Assembly: GCA_003979035.1 (NCBI GenBank)
Contig: RXOA01000053.1
Location: forward strand, 1-13,658
Length of the DNA stretch: 13,658 nucleotides
Reading direction: 5' to 3'
Origin: Candidatus Bipolaricaulota bacterium
GTDB lineage: Bacteria > Bipolaricaulota > Bipolaricaulia > UBA7950 > UBA9294
Both the position numbers and the translations under genes were made by a program. Position 1 is the stretch's first letter, and each line of letters opens with the position of its first letter. The notes beneath the pieces were generated by a model. It was not told the origin of the DNA, did not search any database, and saw nothing but the letters and a program-made list of their open reading frames with translations. Shown in pieces: positions 1 through 6,475 of the stretch.

Positions 1-27
1 CATAAGTCACCCGCTGATGGGAAGAGA

Positions 28-73
28 GTTCTGGAGCCTGGGGGACCCAATGCAGAACGCGCCCGTTGCCTGT
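28..73. repeat. Repeat copy A, resembling the tRNA-Ala 3' end
   Basis: These 46 bases align without gaps to 1169-1214, with 36 identical positions by hand count, including an unbroken 15-mer (32-46, TGGAGCCTGGGGGAC). The first 20 bases also match 4107-4126, the plus-strand reading of the tRNA-Ala 3' end and the four bases beyond it, at 17 of 20 positions. All three copies have the same orientation. The second half contains AACG/CGTT arms at 56-59 and 64-67. It may be an attachment-site remnant or a member of a dispersed repeat family. Confidence 0.6.
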
Positions 74-74
74 A

Positions 75-115
75 GCGTGATGATCAGTGTCTCCGCAAGC
101 CGCCTCAGATCACGC
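75..115. repeat. Inverted repeat next to repeat copy A
   Basis: A perfect 7-bp inverted repeat, GCGTGAT (75-81) and ATCACGC (109-115), encloses a 27-nt loop. It begins one base after repeat copy A ends. The long loop makes a transcription terminator unlikely and no T-run follows. It could be a structured part of the repeat or chance. Confidence 0.35.
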
Positions 116-467
116 GCATCTGCTGTTCCAGGCATCTTTATCGCGACTCGGCGTATTGGTCCGCTTGGGGCAAGAGAGAGCATTCAGCGGATGCCCCCTT
201 GGAGATTGCGCTTCTGTTGCTCAAAGACAAACGTCCTCTGAGGTTCACAGCTGTCGATCCTGGAATCGTGTTTGGGTCCGGAATCAGTGGTGAGGGTCAG
301 AACAGACGATGCTCTGAGACATGGAGGAGCAGGATCTAGGAGATGCCCTGGAAAGGGCGAAGCAGCTTGTGCAGCACGCGCCTTCCTCTGAGTGATATCC
401 CGATGCCCTCAGACAGCTGCTAGTTGCCGTTGACGCACAGTGCCCTGGCAGCGCGGAAGCGAACGCA

Positions 468-869
468 TCACCAATTGGAGATCGCAACAACAACGATGCC
501 AACTCCTATCGCTATTGGGAACACACTGCGGATGCCCACCTTGATCGTTCCATCGAGATTCTCGTAGTCCTTCCGCATACCCGGCATCGTTCCGGCACCG
601 CCGGACACTATCATCAGAGCGTGCGAGAAGGCGATCAGACAACCGATTCCCACAACCCGAGCCGCAGACAGAGGGGATGGACTTGCTGCGACCGCGGCAA
701 GCGAGAGAACGATTGACGGAACTGCGAGTGCGAAAGGTCCGGCCAATGCCATCAGTGCCTTGCTGTGACGTCTTTCCCGCAGTCTTCGCTGGGCCAGCTC
801 AAGGAACCACATTTCCCCGAAGACAATGCTAAACCCTATGAGAATGCCGACGATCTCCTGCCACTTCAT
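468..869 (-). CDS. Small multi-pass membrane protein of unknown function
   Basis: I do not recognise this 133-residue protein. It has about four hydrophobic segments: one near the N-terminus (IVGILIGFSIVFGEMW), then, after a basic stretch (RRLRERRHSK), a second ending in LSLAAVAA, a third (GIGCLIAFSHALMIV) and a last one at the C-terminus (FPIAIGVGIVVVAI). The pattern fits an integral inner-membrane protein with a positively charged loop after helix 1. I chose the ATG at 869 because a strong AAGGAGG lies 11 nt upstream; the in-frame GTG at 881 overlaps that site and cannot use it. The gene stands alone, with non-coding DNA on both sides, between two copies of the tRNA-like repeat. No enzyme motif is visible, so no function is proposed. 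Confidence 0.7.
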   Translation of the reverse strand: MKWQEIVGILIGFSIVFGEMWFLELAQRRLRERRHSKALMALAGPFALAVPSIVLSLAAVAASPSPLSAARVVGIGCLIAFSHALMIVSGGAGTMPGMRKDYENLDGTIKVGIRSVFPIAIGVGIVVVAISNW

Positions 870-880
870 TCCCGCGAACA

Positions 881-887
881 CCTCCTT
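881..887 (-). promoter_or_regulatory. Ribosome binding site deciding the membrane-protein start
   Basis: The minus strand reads AAGGAGG here, a full anti-16S match, 11 nt before the ATG at 869. The alternative GTG at 881 overlaps the last base of the site, which argues for the ATG. Confidence 0.6.
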
Positions 888-986
888 GAAAACAAGCTCG
901 TTGGACTGGCTTGAGCAACAGCTTATGGTCCCACATCTGCACGGGCAAGTCGGGCATTCCTTGAGCCTTTGATGGGCATGATCGTC

Positions 987-1014
987 CTCTCAATCGTGCT
1001 TATGCACGAGAGAG
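987..1014. repeat. Bulged hairpin upstream of the membrane-protein gene
   Basis: CTCTC (987-991) pairs with GAGAG (1010-1014) and TCGTGC (994-999) with GCACGA (1004-1009). This makes an 11-bp stem with a two-base AA bulge and a TTAT loop. It lies about 120 bp upstream of the ATG at 869. No T-run follows on either strand, so it is not a standard terminator; it could be an operator or a leader structure. Confidence 0.45.
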
Positions 1015-1141
1015 TACCATAAGTGCAGTGGATCTCGGACTCCTTAGGTTCTTCAGTTGTTTGTCCCCAATCACTGGCAGACATCGATTCCGGTCCGAAG
1101 GACTAGGTGAGCACAGAGAGACGGAACTCGGATTAGATAGC

Positions 1142-1166
1142 CCCTATCGGAAGCGCAAGGATAGGG
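1142..1166. repeat. Hairpin next to repeat copy B
   Basis: CCCTATC (1142-1148) and GATAGGG (1160-1166) form a perfect 7-bp inverted repeat with an 11-nt loop. It ends two bases before repeat copy B begins. Copy A also has a neighbouring inverted repeat, but on its other side and unrelated in sequence. Confidence 0.4.
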
Positions 1167-1168
1167 AC

Positions 1169-1214
1169 GTTTTGGAGCCTGGGGGACTGAATGGTTAACG
1201 CGTTCGTTAGCTGT
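1169..1214. repeat. Repeat copy B, resembling the tRNA-Ala 3' end, with a stem
   Basis: This is the second copy of the 46-base repeat (36 of 46 identical to 28-73). Starting two bases earlier, 1167-1188 matches 4105-4126 at the tRNA-Ala 3' end at 19 of 22 positions. The match includes six bases beyond the tRNA gene, so it is not explained by tRNA constraint alone. The second half can fold: 1191-1200 pairs with 1205-1214 around a CGTT loop, ten consecutive pairs with three G-T wobbles. No integrase gene is present in the window. Confidence 0.6.
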
Positions 1215-1365
1215 CTTTTGGTGGCACAGGTCCGTTTCCTTGCGCCGATACTCGTCCCCGCGCGCTAAGACACGTCACAAAAGGGTACTGTGCGAAGGCA
1301 CCTCATCTGTCATTCGATCCCGAACTGGGGGATCTGTGATGTCCGTTACATCTGTGGGTAGTCGT

Positions 1366-1418
1366 TTCGCCACGTTTGCCCTTGATACGATGCCGTTACG
1401 CCGAGTCCGTGTGGCGAA
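1366..1418. repeat. Wide inverted repeat downstream of the hydrolase gene
   Basis: TTCGCCAC (1366-1373) and GTGGCGAA (1411-1418) are perfect 8-bp complements separated by 37 nt. The pair lies about 65 bp past the stop of the leftward hydrolase gene. It could be a 3' mRNA structure, but the long loop makes this weak. Confidence 0.3.
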
Positions 1419-1482
1419 GTGATCGATGTTGGCCTTGACATTATCCATCGATTCATCCGCATCCCTCCTATTCTCTTCACGA

Positions 1483-3927
1483 TCAGTCCCCCACAGGCTC
1501 GCCAAGGCGATGGAATCCGTCGCCGACGGTCTCCACGTAGTCCAGCCCGAAGGCTGCGCCGCTCAAGCGAATGAGGATCGGGTAATCCTTGACAAGCAGG
1601 TCGCGGATGATGGTGCTGTCTCCGGCTGTCTCGAAGACAAGTTCCTGTTCAAACCCGTGCAGTACATCGATGCCGGTCACTGCTCCAGGAATCAGATCTG
1701 GGAGGGTGATCGTCGCGAATACGCCGGGATCCTCGTCTTGGGCAATGCCATCGGTCCAGACGGCGAGCATCCGATCGCCGTTGGAAAAACGGAAAGCGCA
1801 GTGCGCAACGGGGTCTTCAGTCTCGATGTCGATCTCGACTGGCATGTCAATAGCTTCATGCCCGGACAGCAACCTGCTGGAGTTCTGCATCACATTGTAG
1901 ATGGGGACGACCGTATCAACTCCCCCGACACCAGTTAGAATGTCCATCCCCAGTTGAGCAATGACGCCTCGTGCGTAGTACTTTGCAGCCTGAAGAGGGC
2001 TGTATTGTGGGCCGCCGCACCCAGGGCAAATATGCTCTGTGAGCTCGGTCTTCCAGAGCAATTCACTGCCCATCAACTCGCCGGCGAAGCCATGTGAGAT
2101 CGCTTCACTCCTTATTTCCGCAATGAAGGCAGGATATCCGTAGTAGTAGTCGGCAGTATCGAGGTTGGCGGGTGACTCTCCGTTGAAGGGATGCCAGGAG
2201 ACTACATCAACCAGAGCCATCACATCAGAGTTCAGAAGTGAGAGGAGATATTCGATCCCCTCGTTTCCCATTCCGGACGCTGACGCTACAGCGCCGATCA
2301 CGACTTTCGCTTGAGGGTCTTCTTGGCGAATAACGGCGACTGCTCGACGGATCAAGTTGATGTAGTCATCGACCGCAACGTACTGCTGAGTGCCCCTTGC
2401 TGCGTTCGGTTCGTTGAGAATCTCGTAGTACTCGATTCTATCCTTGAAGTGGCGAACGACGGATCGAACGTGATCAAGATACGCCAGTATTTCCTCCTCA
2501 GTCTCATAGCGTGAGTAGTCCCTCCCGGACTCCGGAATGCGGGCATTCGCTGATTCGTCCCAGAAGACTAGTCCCAAGACAGTCTTCCAGCCGCGTTCGA
2601 CAAACTGATCCACCAGACAATCCTGTGCAGGCGTTATCTTGCCATCGGAGTAGCCTTCAAAGACACCCACCTCGTTCCAGTCAGGCACATCGATGTAGAA
2701 CTTGTTCCACATGAAGCCCATGTCATCCATTCTGCGGATAATCTGATCTGTTCCCTCCCTACCCTCGGAGTCTAGCAGAGGCAGCATGGTTCCAATGCGA
2801 TTGAATTCGCTGCTAAGCGAGGCTGGAGCGCCAACGCAGTACATCGGGAGACCTGAATCAAGCTGCAACCCCCACGATCGAACAGCGCCAGATGTAGCCA
2901 TTGAGAACTCACTTGTATTCCCCACGGTGTCCGTAGCGGTGGCGGTCAGATGGGAATACACATAGGAGGAGCCCTTGTCGAAAAGGAAGGCTCCGGCAGG
3001 AGTTGTTTCGGCACATCCCTCATATTGCCTGCCCTCCGCGCTCAGGCGATGGGCTTCTTCATGGTCTTCCCACGCGATCTCCTCCGAGAACACTTCGATC
3101 GTGCAGTTCGGACAAGCAGTGCCAGTCACTAGCCCTGATGTCACATCGAAGGAACTGATGAAGGGAGAAGACAGTCCATGATTCGCTTCCTCCAAGAGCT
3201 GAATACCGCCCCACCCATTGTCATGGATGCTGTTCTGCGTAATCGTGTTTCCAAGAGAATCTGAACCCTGAACAACGATCGCTCGTTCGTGATTGTGGGC
3301 GATGATGTTGCCCGGGCCGATGGTGTTGTGTGAAGCACCTCCGGAAACGAAGATGCCGTCGATGTTCCCAAAGGGTTCTGTCCCTGTGATGTCGGTCCCG
3401 ATCAGGTTGCCCGTGATCGTGTTGTAGGATGTCCCTTCGTCATAAAGGCCGATGCCCCCGCTATTTCCACTGGAGAGATTCCCTTGCCCTGTCGGACCAG
3501 CACCAGTATCACGATCCCCGCCGATCACGTTGTGCTGAGCGCCTCCGACGATCTGGATCCCGAACCCAGTGAAGTTGATGATCTGCAAACCCCGAACGAC
3601 ATTCCCATCGGAGATGATCTCCAAGCCCCACGTGTTTGCCTCCGTGCTCCCTTGGCCGTCGAGAATCACGCCCGCATCGCTGGCATCGATCGTCAGGTCC
3701 CCTTGCATGAGACTAGGCAACACACTGGTTACTCGAATCGACGCTGAGCTCTCTGGCGGGAAGACCGCCGGATCAAACGTTATCGTGTCACCCGATCGAG
3801 CCGTCTGCAGCGCCCAGCGTAGGGTCCGGACGCCGCTGTCCTCCGTGCTCGTGACCACCAACTCCCTTGCAGCGCACGCAGACACCACAAGGAGAACCAA
3901 GAGCAATGCCACCGATACGCATTTCAT
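1483..3927 (-). CDS. Exported beta-helix / glycoside hydrolase fusion protein
   Basis: This 814-residue protein starts with an export signal. VSAC at residues 15-18 fits a lipobox, so it is probably a lipoprotein, although cleavage after ACA by signal peptidase I is also possible. Residues about 22-250 resemble right-handed parallel beta-helix (NosD / pectate-lyase-like) proteins: a start like TSTEDSGVRTLRWAL, then turns rich in N, G, I and T (NTITGNLIGTD, GNTITQNSI). Residues about 252-342 form an Ig-like linker (LTATATDTVGNTSEF). Residues about 370-690 look like a clan-A glycoside hydrolase barrel: YEILNEP (501-507) carries the acid/base Glu506, and Glu622 in GSELLW is the likely nucleophile. 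A beta-rich tail follows. The family (GH39- or GH5-like) and substrate cannot be told; a surface polysaccharide is the inference. ATG 3927 has AAGGAGG just upstream. The gene stands alone. Confidence 0.75.
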   Translation of the reverse strand: MKCVSVALLLVLLVVSACAARELVVTSTEDSGVRTLRWALQTARSGDTITFDPAVFPPESSASIRVTSVLPSLMQGDLTIDASDAGVILDGQGSTEANTWGLEIISDGNVVRGLQIINFTGFGIQIVGGAQHNVIGGDRDTGAGPTGQGNLSSGNSGGIGLYDEGTSYNTITGNLIGTDITGTEPFGNIDGIFVSGGASHNTIGPGNIIAHNHERAIVVQGSDSLGNTITQNSIHDNGWGGIQLLEEANHGLSSPFISSFDVTSGLVTGTACPNCTIEVFSEEIAWEDHEEAHRLSAEGRQYEGCAETTPAGAFLFDKGSSYVYSHLTATATDTVGNTSEFSMATSGAVRSWGLQLDSGLPMYCVGAPASLSSEFNRIGTMLPLLDSEGREGTDQIIRRMDDMGFMWNKFYIDVPDWNEVGVFEGYSDGKITPAQDCLVDQFVERGWKTVLGLVFWDESANARIPESGRDYSRYETEEEILAYLDHVRSVVRHFKDRIEYYEILNEPNAARGTQQYVAVDDYINLIRRAVAVIRQEDPQAKVVIGAVASASGMGNEGIEYLLSLLNSDVMALVDVVSWHPFNGESPANLDTADYYYGYPAFIAEIRSEAISHGFAGELMGSELLWKTELTEHICPGCGGPQYSPLQAAKYYARGVIAQLGMDILTGVGGVDTVVPIYNVMQNSSRLLSGHEAIDMPVEIDIETEDPVAHCAFRFSNGDRMLAVWTDGIAQDEDPGVFATITLPDLIPGAVTGIDVLHGFEQELVFETAGDSTIIRDLLVKDYPILIRLSGAAFGLDYVETVGDGFHRLGEPVGD
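1484..1500. repeat. Imperfect inverted copy of the repeat core at the hydrolase gene end
   Basis: Read on the minus strand, the last codons of the hydrolase gene give GAGCCTG-TG-GGGGACTG. That is the core of repeat copy B with two extra bases, in the opposite orientation. It spans the last few codons and runs into the TGA. It could be a real inverted copy or a chance match in a G-rich codon run. Confidence 0.3.
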
Positions 3928-3932
3928 GCTCC

Positions 3933-3945
3933 CTCCTTGAAGGAG
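3933..3945. promoter_or_regulatory. Palindrome covering the hydrolase ribosome binding site
   Basis: CTCCTT-G-AAGGAG is a 13-base palindrome. On the minus strand its right half is the ribosome binding site of the hydrolase gene. In RNA, four pairs with a five-base loop could mask the site. It may be a weak translational control, or just a by-product of a purine-rich site next to a pyrimidine run. Confidence 0.3.
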
Positions 3946-4110
3946 AGGATAGCAGAACTCTGCACTTCGATGGGAAAACGCGAAGATGAAAGGGCCGGGC
4001 GACTGCTTCGGGGACTGGACATCGATTCGCGAAGTGAGAACCAGACGAGTGTCACGAGCCGGAAGCCTAATGGGATGCCCGTTGAAGGAATCGCAAGAAC
4101 AGGCACGTTC

Positions 4111-4183
<73 letters not shown>

Positions 4184-4194
4184 TAGTTGCTCGC

Positions 4195-4223
4195 ATTTTG
4201 ACCGATTGGGCGGACGGGTTCAA
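4195..4223 (-). promoter_or_regulatory. Promoter of tRNA-Ala
   Basis: On the minus strand TTGAAC (4218-4223) and CAAAAT (4195-4200) are 17 nt apart, each matching the sigma-70-type consensus at four of six positions. The -10 box ends 11 nt before the tRNA starts, which fits a short leader. Confidence 0.6.
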
Positions 4224-4244
4224 GCGACGCCCGCAATCCGTCGC
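4224..4244. repeat. Inverted repeat directly upstream of the tRNA promoter
   Basis: GCGACG (4224-4229) and CGTCGC (4239-4244) are perfect complements around a 9-nt spacer. The repeat touches the tRNA -35 box and also lies in the region shared with the divergent phosphoesterase gene. It could be a regulator site; six base pairs is short for a firm call. Confidence 0.35.
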
Positions 4245-4301
4245 AAGTTCGAAGGTTCGGCGTGTGCGTCCGAGCGGCGGCGTGCGGAAAGGCACCCCCA
4301 C

Positions 4302-4330
4302 TTGACTTCGATCGACTCAATCGCAATGGT
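4302..4330 (+). promoter_or_regulatory. Possible promoter of the phosphoesterase gene
   Basis: TTGACT (4302-4307) is a five-of-six match to the -35 consensus. The hexamer 17 nt downstream, AATGGT, matches the -10 at only three of six positions. The position, about 40 nt before the start codon, is sensible, but the -10 box is weak. Confidence 0.25.
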
Positions 4331-4371
4331 AGCAAGACAGCGGGACTGAATTCGACGCAAGGGAGGACGCG

Positions 4372-5793
4372 ATGAAGCGAGTGCTGGTTGGATGGATGGT
4401 AGGAATCGCTGTAGGTCTTGTCGGCATCTGTGGTGTCGCGCAGGTGTCTCAGGTTCACCTCGGTTGGTCGGAGAACGACGTCTACACGACGATAACGGTG
4501 ATGTGGCATTCGCCCATGGGCGGAAATCAGCGGGTTCTCTATGATGAGGTCAGCCACCCTTCTTCCACGGGGTATCCCTATCAGGAGATCGGGGTTGCGC
4601 ACACGATCCAACCTACGCATGCGCCGGATGGGCAGAGCATTACGACCGCAGCGTTTGACGGCATCTACTACCGAGCGGCGTTGACAGGATTGGAGCCGGG
4701 GACAACCTACTTCTTCCGCGTCAAGGGAACGGGACCTGGCGGCACAACGCAAGAGTGGTCGTTCCGCACAATCGCTCCCAACCAGGTGGTCAGCTTCGCA
4801 TTCGCCGGCGATTCGCAACGGCCGTTCGAGACCCCCGAGGGCGAGATGGGACAGCTTCTCTCGATGCCGAAGTCGCCCGCCAACTGGCCGTACATGAGGG
4901 ACTTCCTCACGGACCTGATGGCGGACCAGGGACCGGATTTCGTGCTGGCGCTCGGCGATGTCGTGTGCCGTGGCAACCTTCAGGCTCAGTGGGACCACTG
5001 GTTCGACGCGTGGCAAGAGCACGCGGTCACGGACAGCGGACGAATGATCCCAATCGTGCCGGTGATCGGCAACCACGACACCAGCGGCTACCCCAACATC
5101 GATGCGTCCTACGAGTGGTTCCTGGGGCAGTTCGCCATCCCGCAACCGGTTCCGGGGGTTCCCTGCTACGCGCTCGACTTCCCCAATCTGCACGTCACCG
5201 TGCTGTCCGCGACTTCGGGCCAAGTGGCCAGCAATTGGAACGCGGCGCAAGCGGAAGCGCAGGCACAGGCCAGTTGGCTGACCCAGGATCTTCAGGCCTC
5301 CGGTGCTCCATGGAAGATCGTCGCGTTTCACTACAACTACATGGGCTGCTATCTGTCCTGCACGGGGTATCCGAGCGACTGCTACATGACCGCATGGACG
5401 CCGGCCTTCGAGTCGAACAACGTGGACATGGTGTTCATGGGCCACGTCCACAACTACACCCGGACCTGGCCGGTGACACTTGCCTACGACGGCGCATGCC
5501 TCGGAGCGAACTGCGGCGTGGAGTTGATGCCTTCTTCGGAAGACGGGATCACCTATATCGTCAGCGGCACCTGGGGTGGTCCCACCAACGCGATTGTCGA
5601 AGGGACCGCGTGCGAAATCAGACCCTGGATCGCTGCGGCGGCCGGACATCCAAGCGTGGGGTTCGCCCGCGTCTATCCCAATACCCTGGGAATCGCGATG
5701 ACCGACACGACGGGGGCGCTTCTCGACACATGCACGCTACCCTACACCGTGAGCAGTTTCCCCACACCGGATTACGTCCCGATGATCCCCTAG
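4372..5793 (+). CDS. Secreted purple-acid-phosphatase-like metallophosphoesterase
   Basis: The 473-residue product has an N-terminal signal segment (residues 1-23), a fibronectin-III-like domain (about 25-135, with the turn LTGLEPGTTYFFRV) and a calcineurin-type metallophosphoesterase domain. Metal-site motifs are in the expected order: AGD at 145-147, GD at 195-196, GNHD at 233-236, His320 in VAFH, and GHVH at 357-360. This layout is that of purple acid phosphatases, which hydrolyse phosphomonoesters outside the cytoplasm. The family motif GDxxY instead reads GDVVC, so the Tyr iron ligand that gives the purple colour is replaced by Cys199. The HVHNYTR stretch parallels the usual HxHxYER. Start ATG 4372 has GGGAGG five bases upstream. 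The gene is monocistronic, divergent from the tRNA and convergent with the HAD gene 21 nt away. Substrate unknown; phosphate scavenging is plausible. Confidence 0.85.
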   Translation: MKRVLVGWMVGIAVGLVGICGVAQVSQVHLGWSENDVYTTITVMWHSPMGGNQRVLYDEVSHPSSTGYPYQEIGVAHTIQPTHAPDGQSITTAAFDGIYYRAALTGLEPGTTYFFRVKGTGPGGTTQEWSFRTIAPNQVVSFAFAGDSQRPFETPEGEMGQLLSMPKSPANWPYMRDFLTDLMADQGPDFVLALGDVVCRGNLQAQWDHWFDAWQEHAVTDSGRMIPIVPVIGNHDTSGYPNIDASYEWFLGQFAIPQPVPGVPCYALDFPNLHVTVLSATSGQVASNWNAAQAEAQAQASWLTQDLQASGAPWKIVAFHYNYMGCYLSCTGYPSDCYMTAWTPAFESNNVDMVFMGHVHNYTRTWPVTLAYDGACLGANCGVELMPSSEDGITYIVSGTWGGPTNAIVEGTACEIRPWIAAAAGHPSVGFARVYPNTLGIAMTDTTGALLDTCTLPYTVSSFPTPDYVPMIP

Positions 5794-5814
5794 CTCTACA
5801 CGCAGCCGCAGGCG

Positions 5815-6471
5815 CTACCCGGGATCGATCGCACCCAAGATCCACTCGACGGCGGCGGCAAGATCGGCGACCGTCACGTCGGGGGTGACGTCGACATTGC
5901 CGTCGCCGCCGGCGAATCCGGTTTTGACGAGAATCGTTCGGCAGCCGGCGCGCTCGCCGGCGAGGATGTCGGTGCTGGCGTCGCCGACCATGAACGAGCA
6001 GCTCGGATCGACGCCGAGATCTTGTTGGGCTTGCTCGATCATCCCAGGATCCGGTTTTCGGTACCGCGATTCGGTTGCCAGATGCGGAATCGACCCCCGA
6101 ACATGGGCGAGCGCCGCATACACGGCGTCGATGTGAGCGCCCCGCTCGGCGAGAAGGCGGTCCATCTTGTCGTGCACCGCCTCGAGCGCCTCACGGGAGA
6201 TGTACTCCAGCGCGACGCTCCCCTGATTGGTCACGACCACCACGGGAATACCGGCGTCATTGAGCCGACGCACGGCATCGGCGGCGCCGGGCAGCAACTC
6301 GAAGTCTTCCGCCGAGTTGACGTAGTTGCCGTTGTTGTTGATCACGCCGTCGCGATCGAGAAACGCGGCGGGCGTGCCCGGCGGCCAGCGGCGCTCCATG
6401 GAGCAACCATCCGCTTCAGCGTGAAAACGGACGGCCAGTTCCGGCGATGGACGACCGTGGGACGTGTCCAT
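5815..6471 (-). CDS. HAD-family phosphatase, related to heptose-1,7-bisphosphate phosphatase
   Basis: This 218-residue cytosolic HAD hydrolase follows the histidinol-phosphatase/GmhB pattern: FLDRDG (37-42) with nucleophile Asp39 and acid/base Asp41, TNQ at 81-83, Lys139 in RKPDPGM, and GD at 163-164 with Asp168. GmhB removes the 7-phosphate of D-glycero-D-manno-heptose 1,7-bisphosphate in surface heptose synthesis. GmhB proteins normally carry a Cys/His zinc loop just before RKP; here that segment (about 119-138) has His but no Cys, so the substrate may differ. The first ATG is only four bases past the leuS stop, which suggests translational coupling. An internal ATG (residue 25, at 6399) starts closer to the domain, and the first 24 residues are not conserved-looking, so the true start is uncertain. 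It is the last gene of the leftward operon. Confidence 0.75.
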   Translation of the reverse strand: MDTSHGRPSPELAVRFHAEADGCSMERRWPPGTPAAFLDRDGVINNNGNYVNSAEDFELLPGAADAVRRLNDAGIPVVVVTNQGSVALEYISREALEAVHDKMDRLLAERGAHIDAVYAALAHVRGSIPHLATESRYRKPDPGMIEQAQQDLGVDPSCSFMVGDASTDILAGERAGCRTILVKTGFAGGDGNVDVTPDVTVADLAAAVEWILGAIDPG

Positions 6472-6475
6472 GGAG

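Larger units (their letters stand above)
1..467. other. Left-edge stretch without a supported gene
   Basis: No reading frame here looks like a real protein on either strand: the short open frames have no convincing ribosome binding site and no recognisable composition or motif. The stretch holds the first tRNA-like repeat (28-73) and a hairpin next to it (75-115), listed separately. The part from about 116 to 467 is downstream of the membrane-protein gene; I see no clear terminator in it. Confidence 0.6.
870..1482. other. About 600 bp intergenic region, no supported gene
   Basis: The open frames here are short and lack both a good ribosome binding site and recognisable sequence. The region holds the 5' side of the membrane-protein gene, the 3' side of the beta-helix hydrolase gene, a bulged hairpin (987-1014), a 7-bp hairpin (1142-1166), repeat copy B (1169-1214), and a wide inverted repeat (TTCGCCAC at 1366-1373, GTGGCGAA at 1411-1418). 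I see no convincing promoter. Confidence 0.6.

Noticed and set aside
28..1214. Calling the two repeats partial tRNA genes or complete integron attC sites
   Set aside because: Only about 20 bases match the tRNA and no cloverleaf can be drawn. For attC, the second pair of boxes is missing in both orientations, so the pattern is only suggestive.
3946..4110. Promoter for the hydrolase gene in the gap next to the tRNA
   Set aside because: TATCCT-like hexamers exist near 3950, but no -35 box stands at a suitable distance, so I list none.
5794..5814. Bidirectional terminator between the convergent phosphoesterase and HAD genes
   Set aside because: The 21-nt gap contains no stable stem and no T-run.
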